A stretch of 64,000 bases of DNA from contig JANMNO010000106.1 of the NCBI GenBank assembly GCA_031374115.1, positions 62,001-126,000 on the forward strand. Direction: 5' to 3'. A model generated the notes under the pieces. The model saw nothing but the letters and a program-made list of their open reading frames with translations. It had not been told where the DNA came from and searched no databases. Source of the stretch: JAKFWF01 sp031374115. Its GTDB lineage: Bacteria > Pseudomonadota > Alphaproteobacteria > Rhizobiales > Hyphomicrobiaceae. The translations under genes were made by a program, and so were the position numbers. Position 1 is the stretch's first letter. Each line of letters opens with the position of its first letter. Of this stretch, positions 15,330 through 24,441 are shown in pieces.

Positions 15330-16246
15330 GTGGCATCGGTCTCCCGACGTACGCAACTCCGATCGAGCGCGTTTGGCACTATGTGTTCCTGACGTTGTGC
15401 GGCGCAGTGCTGCTGTTTTTGATCTTACCGATCCTGGTCGTGATCCCGTTGTCATTCAACACTGAACCGTACTTCTCGTTCACGGCTGGCATGCTGAAAC
15501 TCGATCCCGCGGCGTACTCGCTCAAATGGTATGCCGACATGCTGGATAACGGCACCTCGGGCCGCTTTGCAGACGGCACTTGGGAATGGTTCAAGGATGT
15601 TTGGAACAACGCCCAGTGGGTGATCGCGATGAAGAATAGCTTCATCATCGGCATCCTGGCGACAATCATTGCGACCACCCTCGGCACGCTCGCCGCCGTC
15701 GGATTGTCGTCGCCGAACATGCCCTATCGGACTGCGATTACCTCGCTGCTTATTTCGCCGATGATTGTGCCTGTCGTTATCACGGCAACGGGCGCCTATT
15801 TTTTTCTAGCCAAGATTGGCCTCGTGAAGACGTACATCGGCGTAATCCTCACCCACGCGATGCTCGGTATACCCTTCGTGATCATTACCGTGACGGCAAC
15901 GCTGCAAGGTTTCGATCGCAACCTGATCCGCGCAGCCGAAAGCCTCGGCGCCAAGTGGCACACCACGTTCTTCAAGGTCGTTATGCCGCTGATTATCCCG
16001 GGCATGGTTTCGGGTGCACTGTTTGCTTTCGTCACCTCGTTTGACGAAGTGGTAGCCGTGCTCTTTATCGCCGACATCGAACAGCGAACGATCCCACGCC
16101 AAATGTGGTCCGGCATCCGCGAACAAATTTCACCGACGATTCTGGCGGTGGCGACGATCCTGATCATCATCTCGATCGCGCTGCTGACCACGATCGAATT
16201 GCTGCGCCGCCGGTCGGAACGCTTGCGGGGCATAACGCCGTCGTGA
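15326..16246 (+). CDS. ABC transporter permease 2 (PotC-like)
   Basis: This 306-residue inner-membrane permease has six predicted helices. The first is at about 20-46 (YVFLTLCGAVLLFLILPILVV). The EAA-type loop reads RAAESLGAKWHTTFFKVVMPLIIPGM and the adjacent FDEVVAVLFIAD follows the PotC pattern. It pairs with permease 1 to form the importer channel. The start ATG at 15326 lies at the end of repeat copy 2, and the stop overlaps the GTG start of the next gene (GTGA). Its separation from permease 1 by a 711-bp insertion and a hairpin is unusual for this operon type. Confidence 0.93.
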   Translation: MSGIGLPTYATPIERVWHYVFLTLCGAVLLFLILPILVVIPLSFNTEPYFSFTAGMLKLDPAAYSLKWYADMLDNGTSGRFADGTWEWFKDVWNNAQWVIAMKNSFIIGILATIIATTLGTLAAVGLSSPNMPYRTAITSLLISPMIVPVVITATGAYFFLAKIGLVKTYIGVILTHAMLGIPFVIITVTATLQGFDRNLIRAAESLGAKWHTTFFKVVMPLIIPGMVSGALFAFVTSFDEVVAVLFIADIEQRTIPRQMWSGIREQISPTILAVATILIIISIALLTTIELLRRRSERLRGITPS

Positions 16247-17163
16247 CCGAACGAACTGTTGCAACCTTAACCAGCGCCCCCCGGAGCCGCTATCTGCGTG
16301 GCTGCGCTTACGTGATCCTCGCCGGCTTGATCCTGAGTCTCGGCGTATTTTGTGTGCGCAATGCTACATCGAGCAATGCCTGGCAGTACATCTTCTGGCG
16401 CGCGATCGGGTTTACGACAGCGCTTGTTATCGTCGCGACCCTGCGGGAAAAGCGCAGCCCGTTGCGCCAGCTCGCATCTCTCGACCGAATGGCTTGGATC
16501 GCCTGTTTCTGCATGGCGCTGAGCCAGGTGACGTTCATCTCGTCGATCAAAGCTGCGACCTTCGCTGAGGTGTTTTTGATCTGCTCGCTGGCGCCGATGA
16601 TGGCAGCGGCACTCGCCTGGCCGCTGTTGCGGGAGCGCATCGGCTGGACCACCGTTGTCGCGATCATCATCGGTTTTGCCGGAGTTTACTTGATGACCGG
16701 TGGCGAGTTCAACTCGGCCAACATCAATGGCCAGCTGATTGCCGTGGTCTCGATGTTGGGGTTCGCCGGATACACGCTGTTTACACGCGGATCGCGGCCG
16801 GAAGATCTCGATGCGACTTTGATCGGCGTTGGTATTCTCACCGCGGTTGCAGGTGTCGCGGCGATCACCTTAGCGGACTTGCCGTTGATCCCCAGCACGA
16901 CTGACGTTGCAATCGCGTTCTTGCACGGCGCACTGTTGCTATCTGCCGGATTGTTTCTGTTCGGCCAGGGCTCGCGCCATGTCTCGGCGGTGACGTTCAC
17001 CATGCTGGCGCAGGCCGAAGCCGTGTTGTCGCCAATCTGGGGCTTCCTGTACTTCGCCGAGACGCCGACGCAGGCAACCATCATCGGCGGCGCACTGATC
17101 TTGTCGGCGGTCATCCTGCAAGCGGTCGCGGGCGGCGCAGCAAAGCCTGCGTCGCGGAGTTGA
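16243..17163 (+). CDS. DMT-family (EamA) transporter in the creatine locus
   Basis: A GTG start at 16243 overlaps the stop of permease 2 by 4 bases; the frame stays open upstream but is occupied there by permease 2. The 306-residue protein has ten hydrophobic segments in two EamA repeats: YVILAGLILSLGVFCVRNA...YIFWRAIGFT in the first half and VVSMLGFAGYTLFTRGSR...AQAEAVLSPIWGFLYFAETPT in the second. DMT carriers often act in export of metabolites. Here it might release a product or by-product of creatine or sarcosine breakdown, but the substrate is not visible in the sequence. Confidence 0.88.
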   Translation: MTERTVATLTSAPRSRYLRGCAYVILAGLILSLGVFCVRNATSSNAWQYIFWRAIGFTTALVIVATLREKRSPLRQLASLDRMAWIACFCMALSQVTFISSIKAATFAEVFLICSLAPMMAAALAWPLLRERIGWTTVVAIIIGFAGVYLMTGGEFNSANINGQLIAVVSMLGFAGYTLFTRGSRPEDLDATLIGVGILTAVAGVAAITLADLPLIPSTTDVAIAFLHGALLLSAGLFLFGQGSRHVSAVTFTMLAQAEAVLSPIWGFLYFAETPTQATIIGGALILSAVILQAVAGGAAKPASRS

Positions 17164-17265
17164 CGGATTCTGGACAACCGGGGCCGCCTCGATGTCGCGC
17201 GCGAGATGGTATGGCTTGCCGATCGCCGGTACGACTGGCCTCACTGAAATTCAGGGAGAACCGCT

Positions 17266-18498
17266 GTGAGCGCCAAGGTTGCCGCCACCGACGACATGAT
17301 CCACGTCGCCAAGTGGCACTATGGCAAGAAGGAATGGTCGCCCTTTTCCGACGCCGAGATGAGCCGCCGTCAGAACACCCTGCGTGCGTACCTGGCCTCG
17401 AACAAGATCGACGCAGTGCTGTTCACTTCTTACCACAACATCAACTACTACTCGGGCTTCCTGTACTGCTACTTCGGCCGCAAGTTCGGCCTAGTGATCG
17501 ACGCCAAAGCGGCCACCACCGTGACCCCCGCAATCGATGGCGCAGCACCTTGGCGCCGCAGCTTCGGCGACAACGTCACGTACACGGATTGGAACAAGAA
17601 CAACTACTTCAAAGCGGTCCAGGGCTTGACCAAAGGCGTGAAGCGCCTCGGCATCGAATTCGATCACGTATCGCTCGATCTCAAGAAGCAACTCGAAGAT
17701 GCGTTCCCTGGCGTCGAGCTCGTCGATATCGCGGCTGCGACGATGTGGATGCGCACGATCAAATCAGCTGAAGAACACAAGCTGATCAAGGACGGTACGC
17801 GCATTTGCAACGTCGGCGCGCAAGCCTGCTTGGACGCGTTGAAGGCCGGTGCGGGCGAATATGAAGTGGCCCTCGCCTCGACCGCCGCGATGGTCCGCGA
17901 CATTGCGAATAGCTACCCCTTCGTCGAGCTGATGGACACCTGGACCTGGTTTCAGTCCGGCATCATGACGGATGGCGCACACAATCCGGTCACCAACAAG
18001 AAAATCGTCAAGGGCGACATCTGCTCGCTCAACTGCTTCCCGATGATCTTCGGCTACTATACGGCGATCGAGCGTACGCTGTTCTGCGAGAGCGCATCGG
18101 ACAAGCACCTCGATCTGTGGAACAAGAACTGCGAAGTCATGCGCGTCGGCTCGGCACTGATACAACCGGGCAAAAAGTGCTCGGAGATCGCGATCGAGTT
18201 GAACGAGCTTTACCGTTCGTGGGATCTCTTGAAGTACCGCTCCTTCGGCTACGGCCACTCGTTTGGCGTGCTGTCGCACTATTATGGGCGCGAAGCAGGC
18301 GTGGAGTTGCGCGAGGACTGTGAAACGATGTTGCAGACCGGCATGGTCGTTTCGATGGAGCCAATGATCATGATCCCGGACGGGCAGCCTGGTGCTGGTG
18401 GCTATCGCGAGCACGACATCTTCATCGTGACCGAGACCGGCGCCGAGAACATCACCAATTTCCCCTGCGGCCCCGAACAAATGATCATCAGGGGGTGA
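17266..18498 (+). CDS. Creatinase (creatine amidinohydrolase)
   Basis: This 410-residue enzyme of the creatinase/aminopeptidase-P fold hydrolyses creatine to sarcosine and urea. It matches what I remember of Pseudomonas creatinase almost end to end: TSYHNINYYSGFLYCYFGR (54-72), VYTDW-like VTYTDWNKNNYF, IKSAEEH, DTWTWFQSGIMTDGAHNPV, FGYGHSFGVLSHYYGREAG and VVSMEPMIMIPDGQPGAGGYREHD. The catalytic His is His239, and the two glutamates that hold the guanidino group are Glu269 and Glu365. The GTG start follows AGGGAGAA. Its product is the substrate of the sarcosine oxidase downstream, and no creatininase gene is nearby. Confidence 0.93.
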   Translation: MSAKVAATDDMIHVAKWHYGKKEWSPFSDAEMSRRQNTLRAYLASNKIDAVLFTSYHNINYYSGFLYCYFGRKFGLVIDAKAATTVTPAIDGAAPWRRSFGDNVTYTDWNKNNYFKAVQGLTKGVKRLGIEFDHVSLDLKKQLEDAFPGVELVDIAAATMWMRTIKSAEEHKLIKDGTRICNVGAQACLDALKAGAGEYEVALASTAAMVRDIANSYPFVELMDTWTWFQSGIMTDGAHNPVTNKKIVKGDICSLNCFPMIFGYYTAIERTLFCESASDKHLDLWNKNCEVMRVGSALIQPGKKCSEIAIELNELYRSWDLLKYRSFGYGHSFGVLSHYYGREAGVELREDCETMLQTGMVVSMEPMIMIPDGQPGAGGYREHDIFIVTETGAENITNFPCGPEQMIIRG

Positions 18499-18526
18499 TA
18501 ACCTTGCGAGTGCATTGCACAGTGCT

Positions 18527-18964
18527 TCACAGCTCCGGCGGTAGCGCCACGAACGGGTCGATTGCGGCAACGTCCAATCTGCCAAAGTCGGCCATGTTTC
18601 TGGTCAACACAGTCAAGCTGTGCCGAACTGCCGTGGCCGCGATGATCAAGTCTGGGAGCGCGACCTGGTTTTGGTACGACGCAGCTGCGAGACGCGCTAT
18701 GTCTCGCGCGGTCTCGATGTCGACTGGGAGCACGCGGTCGGCGAAATCGGCAAGGATCGAAGCCAGCAGCCCGGTGATCTGGTCAGCCCGCCGCTTCTTA
18801 TTATCTCTACGAAGCTTGAAAATTCCCGCTTCCATCTCGGTAATTGTGATGACCGAGATATACAAGCCAGCGCCGTTGCGCTCGAGCCACGCAATGAGTT
18901 CGGGTGCATACTGATGCCGGCTAGGATCAAGCATCGATACGATGTTCGTATCCAGGAGATACAT
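18527..18964 (-). CDS. vapC: VapC-type PIN-domain toxin
   Basis: This 145-residue PIN-domain ribonuclease begins MYLLDTNIVSML with the first acidic residue, Asp5. It continues ISVITITEMEAGI with the second acidic residue and ends with LPDLIIAATAVRHSLTVLTRNMADFGRL, containing the remaining Asp and Asn-Asp-type sites. VapC toxins cleave tRNA or rRNA when their antitoxin is lost. The ATG at 18964 is 2 bp from the stop of the antitoxin gene, so the two are co-transcribed. The pair is antisense to the surrounding creatine-sarcosine operon and separates creatinase from soxB. Confidence 0.92.
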   Translation of the reverse strand: MYLLDTNIVSMLDPSRHQYAPELIAWLERNGAGLYISVITITEMEAGIFKLRRDNKKRRADQITGLLASILADFADRVLPVDIETARDIARLAAASYQNQVALPDLIIAATAVRHSLTVLTRNMADFGRLDVAAIDPFVALPPEL

Positions 18965-18966
18965 GG

Positions 18967-19227
18967 TCAGTCGAAGTCTGCGCCCAGGGGTCGGTCGGTC
19001 CACGGGCGATCGGCTACGTCGTCGTGGATTGCGCCTGCACGGGCATGCTTTGCAAGGAGAGCCCCGAGCGTCGGAGCGCTCCGTGCTCGTTCTTCCCACT
19101 GCTTCTCCGATACAACGATAACGGCCTCCTTACCGTACCGCGTAACGCGCTGTGGTTCACCGGCCAGCGCCGCCTCCACAAGCTTTGAAAACTCCGCGCG
19201 CGCCTCATTCACTGGGTATGTTTTCAT
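18967..19227 (-). CDS. vapB: VapB/Phd-type antitoxin
   Basis: This 86-residue antitoxin has an N-terminal Phd/YefM-like DNA-binding part: MKTYPVNEARAEFSKLVEAALAGEPQRVTRYGKEAVIVVSEKQWEE. The C-terminal tail, ending in TDRPLGADFD, would wrap the toxin. I chose the ATG at 19227, which is preceded by GAGGTGATCTG; the open frame extends 10 codons further to 19257. It lies upstream of vapC and presumably represses the promoter in the 88 bp before soxB. Its arrangement is independent of, and opposed to, the metabolic operon. Confidence 0.9.
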   Translation of the reverse strand: MKTYPVNEARAEFSKLVEAALAGEPQRVTRYGKEAVIVVSEKQWEERARSAPTLGALLAKHARAGAIHDDVADRPWTDRPLGADFD

Positions 19228-19315
19228 CAGATCACCTCGACAAGCAATGTACATCAAAGGCAGATCTTGTGCAACACTCCACCCATGCTTCCACTCTTTC
19301 TGAGTTTAACGGTTC

Positions 19316-20566
19316 ATGAAATTCTCCCTGACCTCTCTCATTCGCAATGCCTTTTCCGGTCATCAAGACTGGGGCAGGCAATGGCGAGCGCCTGATCCCA
19401 AGCCCGCCTACGACGCGATTATCGTCGGCGCGGGCGGGCATGGGCTGGCGACGGCGTTCTACCTCGCCAGCGAACACGGGCTGACCAACGTCGCGGTAAT
19501 CGAGAAAGGTTGGCTCGGCGGTGGCAACACCGGGCGCAACACCACGATCATCCGATCCAACTACTTGTATGACGAAAGCGCCGCACTTTACGATCACGCA
19601 CTCAAGCTGTGGCGGGGCCTATCGCAGGCGTTGAACTACAATGTGATGTATTCAGCGCGCGGGGTGTTGATGCTCGCCCACAATCATCATGACGTGATCA
19701 GCTTCAAGCGTCACATCTACGCGAACCGGCTGAACGGCATCGACAATGAATGGATGAACCTCGCTCAAATCAAGGCTTTTTGTCCACCGCTCAATCTGTC
19801 GCAAACGATCCGCTATCCAATCATCGGTGGGGCATTGCAGCGGCGCGGTGGTGTGGCGCGTCACGACGCGGTCGCCTGGGGCTATGCGCGGGCCGCCGAC
19901 GCACTGGGCGTCGACATTATCCAGAACTGCGAAGTGACCGGCTTCAGGCGCGACGCCCGCGGTGCCATTTCTGGCATCGAGACGACGCGCGGGCCGATTG
20001 CGACGAAGAAAGTAGGAGTGGTTGCCGCCGGGCACACCTCGGTTGTCATGGCGCGCGCAGGACTGCGCATGCCGCTTGAAAGTTTCCCGTTGCAAGCTTT
20101 GGTGTCGGAGCCGGTGAAACCAATCTTCCCGTGCGTCGTGATGTCGAACACGATCCACGCCTACATTTCTCAGTCCGACAAAGGCGAACTCGTCATTGGC
20201 GCTGGTACTGATCAGTACGTGTCGTATAGCCAGCAGGGCGGGCTACATGTGACGACGCACACGCTCGATGCGATCTGCGAGCTGGTGCCGGAGTTCCGCC
20301 GGATGCGCATGCTGCGCAATTGGGGCGGCATCGTCGACGTGACGCCCGATCGTTCGCCGATCCTTTCGAAAACGCCGATCGATGGGTTGTACGTCAACTG
20401 CGGGTGGGGCACCGGTGGCTTTAAGGCGACGCCGGGGTCGGGCCACGTTTTCGCTCACACGATTGCCCGCGACGAGCCGCATCGCGTCAACGCACCGTTC
20501 ACGCTCGACCGCTTCCGCACCGGCCGCCTGATCGACGAAGCCGCGGCCGCCGCCGTTGCGCACTGA
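19316..20566 (+). CDS. soxB: Sarcosine oxidase subunit beta
   Basis: SoxB is the catalytic flavoprotein of heterotetrameric sarcosine oxidase. The 416-residue protein has the FAD motif YDAIIVGAGGHGLATAFYL (GAGGHG at 38-43), then GWLGGGNTGRNTTIIRSNYLYDESA, and RRGGVARHDAVAWGYARAADALGV. His183 in the last is the probable counterpart of the histidine that binds FMN covalently. It ends with YVNCGWGTGGFKATPGSGHVFAHTIA. The enzyme oxidises sarcosine, passing a one-carbon unit to tetrahydrofolate and making glycine and H2O2. It is the first of four sox genes in order B-D-A-G. The cassette of vapBC just upstream suggests that it needs its own promoter. Confidence 0.95.
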   Translation: MKFSLTSLIRNAFSGHQDWGRQWRAPDPKPAYDAIIVGAGGHGLATAFYLASEHGLTNVAVIEKGWLGGGNTGRNTTIIRSNYLYDESAALYDHALKLWRGLSQALNYNVMYSARGVLMLAHNHHDVISFKRHIYANRLNGIDNEWMNLAQIKAFCPPLNLSQTIRYPIIGGALQRRGGVARHDAVAWGYARAADALGVDIIQNCEVTGFRRDARGAISGIETTRGPIATKKVGVVAAGHTSVVMARAGLRMPLESFPLQALVSEPVKPIFPCVVMSNTIHAYISQSDKGELVIGAGTDQYVSYSQQGGLHVTTHTLDAICELVPEFRRMRMLRNWGGIVDVTPDRSPILSKTPIDGLYVNCGWGTGGFKATPGSGHVFAHTIARDEPHRVNAPFTLDRFRTGRLIDEAAAAAVAH

Positions 20567-20571
20567 GGATA

Positions 20572-20877
20572 ATGCACATGCTGCTGATCAATTGCCCGCA
20601 TTGCGGCCCACGCGCCGAGATCGAATTCCGCTGCGGTGGTGAAGCGCATATCGCGCGTCCCACCGATCCGTCCGCTATCGACGACGATGGCTGGGCTGAA
20701 TTTCTCTTCTATCGCACCAATCCGAAAGGCGAGCACGCAGAACGCTGGGTGCACGCGCACGGCTGCCAACGCTGGTTCAATGCCGTGCGCGACACAGCGA
20801 GCGATCGCATCATCGCCACCTATAAAACCGGTGATCCGCGCCCCGCAACGCTTGCCAGCGGCACGGGTGTACGATGA
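20572..20877 (+). CDS. soxD: Sarcosine oxidase subunit delta
   Basis: This small zinc-binding subunit of the tetrameric enzyme has 101 residues from ATG 20572 (a second ATG lies two codons on). The zinc ligands are visible as Cys8, Cys11 (NCPHCG), His61 and Cys65 (WVHAHGCQRWFNAVRDT), matching the spacing I know from the Corynebacterium subunit. The segment GWAEFLFYRTNPKGEHAERW is typical. It follows soxB by 5 bp and overlaps soxA by 4, which fits equimolar production. Confidence 0.94.
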   Translation: MHMLLINCPHCGPRAEIEFRCGGEAHIARPTDPSAIDDDGWAEFLFYRTNPKGEHAERWVHAHGCQRWFNAVRDTASDRIIATYKTGDPRPATLASGTGVR

Positions 20878-23846
20878 CGATGTCCCACCGGCGTCCAAAG
20901 GGCGGACGCATCGATCGGTCGAAGCCGATCGTGGTGCGTTTCAACGGCCGTCCGTTGCCCGCATTCGAAGGCGACACCGCCGCATCGGCGTTGCTCGCCA
21001 ACGGCATTCACATGATCGGCCGATCGTTCAAGTATCACCGTCCCCGCGGCCTTTTGAGCCATGGTTCGGACGAGCCGAATGCTCTCCTCGATGTCGATCG
21101 CGGCGATGACCGGCGCGAGCCGAATAATCGCGCGACCGTCGTCGAGGCATTCGACGGCCTGAGTTTGCGGAGCCAGAACCATTGGCCATCGCTCGGCCTC
21201 GATATCGGCGAGATCAATAACGTGATCGGTTCGGTATTCGTTGCGGGCTTCTACTACAAGACGTTCATGTGGCCGCCGGCATTTTGGCAACATATCTATG
21301 AGCCGGTGATCCGGCGCGCTGCCGGCCTCGGCAAAGCGCCGGCAATGCCAGATCCGGATCGCTATGCCCAACGGCACGCGCATTGCGATGTGCTTGTCGT
21401 GGGCGCGGGTCCGGCCGGACTGGCTGCAGCACTTGCTGCTTCGGAGAATCCGAAAGCACGGGTCATGGTATGCGACGAGCAGCCGGAACCCGGCGGCACT
21501 TTGCTGCACGATCTGACATCGGCGATCGATGGCGTGGCGGCACAGACATGGATCGATCGCGCTATCGCACAGCTCGATGCGAGACCCAACGTCACGATCC
21601 TGCTCCGCGCGACCGCGTTCGGCTACTTCAACCACAACCACATCGCGCTTGCCGAACGCATAACGGATCACGTGCGCCAACCGTCCACGAACATGCCGCG
21701 CGAACGATTGTGGCAGGTACGGGCCAGTCGCGTGATCCTCGCCACCGGTGCTCACGAACGCCCGCTCGTGTTCGCCGACAATGATCGGCCGGGAATTATG
21801 CTGGCGGATAGTCTACGCTGCTTCGTCAATCGCTATGCGGTATTGCCGGGTCGCCAGACTGTCATCGCGACCACCGGTGCATCGGCGTATCAGGCGGCGC
21901 TCGATCTGAAGGTTGCCGGACTAGACGTCACGATTGTGGATCTGCGCTTGGAAGCCGACTGCGGACCCGAGTTCATGGCAGCCGTTCACGCCGGCATTGA
22001 AGTTCTTCCTGGACATACGGTGATCGCTGCGAAAGGCCATTCACGCGTATCCGGCCTCATCGTCGCCAAGCTCGATGGGACCGGCAATCCAGGTTCTCCC
22101 CGCGTTCTGGCGTGCGATTGCGCCGGAATGTCGGGTGGTTGGACCCCGGCCGTGCACCTCTACTCGCAATCGCGCGGCAGGCTAAGATTCGACACGGACT
22201 TGGATGCGTTCGTGCCGGATGTGTCTGCGCAATCTGAAAGCTCAGCGGGTAGCTCGCGCGGCATTTACGACCTTACCGGCTGCATCGCCGATGGCGCCGC
22301 AGCCGGTGGCATCCAGCGCAAGTCCGAAGCGACGCCCAGCTTCACGGGATTCCAGCCGGCCCGAATCATGCCGGCGCCAGCCGATCAAAAACCGGTGAAA
22401 GCCTTCATCGATTTCCAAAACGACGTCACGGCCAAGGATATCAAGCTCGCCGTCCGCGAAGGCTTCGAGTCGATCGAGCACGTGAAGCGCTATACCACCA
22501 CCGGCATGGCGACCGATCAGGGCAAGACAAGCAATATGAATGCGCTCGGCTTGGTCGCCGGACAACTCGGTAAGCAGATCCCGCAGATCGGCACGACCAC
22601 CTTCCGGTTGCCCTACACGCCGGTGACATTCGGTTCGTTCGCCGGTCCCAACCGTGGCGATTTGTTCGACCCGGCGCGCATTACGCCGATGCATGACTGG
22701 GCTGTCACCCATGGCGCGAAGTTTGAGGATGTGGGCCTGTGGAAGCGCGTCTGGTATTTTCCCGCCAGCGGCGAAGATATGCAGATGGCCGTCGCCCGCG
22801 AAACGCGCGCCGTGCGAACCGGCGCCGGCATGTTCGATGCCTCGACGCTGGGCAAGATCGAGATCGCAGGCCCCGATGCCGCCGAGTTCATGAACCGCAT
22901 CTACACCAACGCGTGGCTGAAACTCGAGCCTGGCCGCTGCCGCTATGGCCTCATGCTCAAGGAGGACGGGTATGTGATGGACGACGGCGTTGCCGCGCGT
23001 CTGTCGCCGAACCTGTTTCACGTGACGACGACGACCGGCGGCGCACCGCGCGTGCTTGCTCACATGGAGGACTACCTGCAGACCGAATGGCCGGATTTGA
23101 AAGTGTATCTCACATCCATCACCGAACAGTGGGCCGTCATCGCGGTACAAGGGCGCCGTGCGCGGCAGATCATCAAACCGCTGGTCGACGGCATCGATCT
23201 CACTGATGCCGCCTTTCCCCATATGGCCGTTCGCACGGGGCACATTGCCGGCGTGCCCTGCCGGCTGTTTCGTGTCTCATTCACCGGTGAACTCGGCTAT
23301 GAAATCAACGTCCCAGCAGACTACGGCCGAACGGTTTGGGAGGCTGTCTACGAAAGCGGCAAGCGCGTCGGCATCACCCCCTATGGCACCGAAGCGATGC
23401 ATGTGCTGCGCGCCGAGAAGGGCTTCATCATCGTCGGCCAGGAAACTGATGGCACGGTGACGCCCGATGATCTTGGCCTCGGTGGGCTCGTCGGCAAAGC
23501 CAAACGCGACTTTGTTGGCAGGCGCTCGCTAGCACGCCAAGACGTAGTGGCGCCGGGGCGCAAGCAGCTGGTCGGTTTGCGCACCGGCGATCCGTCGCTC
23601 GTGCTCGACGAAGGCGCGCAGATCGTCGCCGATCCGAACCAACCAATCCCGATGTCGATGATTGGCCACGTCACGTCGAGTTACATGAGCTCGAACGCCG
23701 GGCGCTCGATCGCGCTCGCCATGGTGGCCGATGGCCGCCGTCGCATCAACGAGCGACTGCAAGTGACAACACCCACGGGATTCATACAAGCCACCGTCGT
23801 AGAACCGGTGTTTATCGATCCCGAAGGAGTGCGCTTGCATGCTTGA
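20874..23846 (+). CDS. soxA: Sarcosine oxidase subunit alpha
   Basis: This 990-residue subunit has an N-terminal ferredoxin-like Fer2 domain without cluster cysteines (about 18-110; FNGRPLPAFEGDTAASALLANG, GSDEPNALLDV). An NAD-binding domain follows (CDVLVVGAGPAGLAAALAASE, GAGPAG at 177-182; ILATGAHERPLVFADNDRPGI). The C-terminal GcvT-like domain from about residue 600 binds tetrahydrofolate (WKRVWYFP...VRTGAGMFDASTLGKIEI, RVSFTGELGYEINVP). It transfers formaldehyde from sarcosine to tetrahydrofolate. The length equals that of the family. It overlaps soxD by 4 bp and soxG by 8 bp. Confidence 0.95.
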   Translation: MTMSHRRPKGGRIDRSKPIVVRFNGRPLPAFEGDTAASALLANGIHMIGRSFKYHRPRGLLSHGSDEPNALLDVDRGDDRREPNNRATVVEAFDGLSLRSQNHWPSLGLDIGEINNVIGSVFVAGFYYKTFMWPPAFWQHIYEPVIRRAAGLGKAPAMPDPDRYAQRHAHCDVLVVGAGPAGLAAALAASENPKARVMVCDEQPEPGGTLLHDLTSAIDGVAAQTWIDRAIAQLDARPNVTILLRATAFGYFNHNHIALAERITDHVRQPSTNMPRERLWQVRASRVILATGAHERPLVFADNDRPGIMLADSLRCFVNRYAVLPGRQTVIATTGASAYQAALDLKVAGLDVTIVDLRLEADCGPEFMAAVHAGIEVLPGHTVIAAKGHSRVSGLIVAKLDGTGNPGSPRVLACDCAGMSGGWTPAVHLYSQSRGRLRFDTDLDAFVPDVSAQSESSAGSSRGIYDLTGCIADGAAAGGIQRKSEATPSFTGFQPARIMPAPADQKPVKAFIDFQNDVTAKDIKLAVREGFESIEHVKRYTTTGMATDQGKTSNMNALGLVAGQLGKQIPQIGTTTFRLPYTPVTFGSFAGPNRGDLFDPARITPMHDWAVTHGAKFEDVGLWKRVWYFPASGEDMQMAVARETRAVRTGAGMFDASTLGKIEIAGPDAAEFMNRIYTNAWLKLEPGRCRYGLMLKEDGYVMDDGVAARLSPNLFHVTTTTGGAPRVLAHMEDYLQTEWPDLKVYLTSITEQWAVIAVQGRRARQIIKPLVDGIDLTDAAFPHMAVRTGHIAGVPCRLFRVSFTGELGYEINVPADYGRTVWEAVYESGKRVGITPYGTEAMHVLRAEKGFIIVGQETDGTVTPDDLGLGGLVGKAKRDFVGRRSLARQDVVAPGRKQLVGLRTGDPSLVLDEGAQIVADPNQPIPMSMIGHVTSSYMSSNAGRSIALAMVADGRRRINERLQVTTPTGFIQATVVEPVFIDPEGVRLHA

Positions 23847-24441
23847 TATCCGACCCGCAGTGCGCAGGATCGGCGTGCTGGAAGCCTTCGAGCCTTTTTC
23901 CGCTGGCACGCAGATATCGATACGCGCGCTACCGGCAGCGGCCCGGTTCGCCCTCCGTCTCAGTCCCGAAATCGCAAGCAGCATCAGGCAGCTTGCTGGC
24001 ATGGACATCACGAGATCGATCAACCGGGCGTCGTTCAGCGATGACCGCATTGCCGCGCGTCTCGGCCCGGACGAATGGATCTTGATCGCACCCGAACCAC
24101 ACCACGCAGCGGTGCTTTCGCAAGCTTCGGCTCAACTTTCGCCTTATCACCACGCGCTCGTGGATATTAGCCATCGCAACATCGCGATCGAAGTTTCCGG
24201 AGGCGCCGTCGTTGACGTGATCAATGCCGGATGCCCGCTTGATTTGAACGACGATCAATTTGCGCCCGGACACTCAACGCGGACATTACTCGGAAAGACC
24301 GAGATCATCTTGATGCGGCTTAGCGACACCAAGCTCGCCGATGACAGCTCTAGCGCTCGATACCGCATCGAATGCTGGCGCTCGTTCGGACCTTATCTGC
24401 AGCATTTCCTCGTTGGAGCAGCCCAAGAATACCTCGGCTGA
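23839..24441 (+). CDS. soxG: Sarcosine oxidase subunit gamma
   Basis: This 200-residue subunit has the usual ending DISHRNIAIEVSGGAVVDVINAGCPLDLNDDQFAPGHSTRTLLGKTEIILMRL and, near the N-terminus, RRIGVLEAFEPFS. SoxG is the least conserved subunit; it packs against SoxA and SoxB and has no known catalytic residues. It overlaps soxA by 8 bp. It is the last gene of the sox set, followed by a 125-bp gap and a gene of unknown role. Confidence 0.9.
   Translation: MLDIRPAVRRIGVLEAFEPFSAGTQISIRALPAAARFALRLSPEIASSIRQLAGMDITRSINRASFSDDRIAARLGPDEWILIAPEPHHAAVLSQASAQLSPYHHALVDISHRNIAIEVSGGAVVDVINAGCPLDLNDDQFAPGHSTRTLLGKTEIILMRLSDTKLADDSSSARYRIECWRSFGPYLQHFLVGAAQEYLG

Noticed and set aside
18498..19316. 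Flanking direct repeats around vapBC, like those around the DUF6883/DUF4926 cassette
   Set aside because: Only short partial similarity between GTGCATTGCACAGTGC-like sequence and TTGTGCAACACTCC; not significant.
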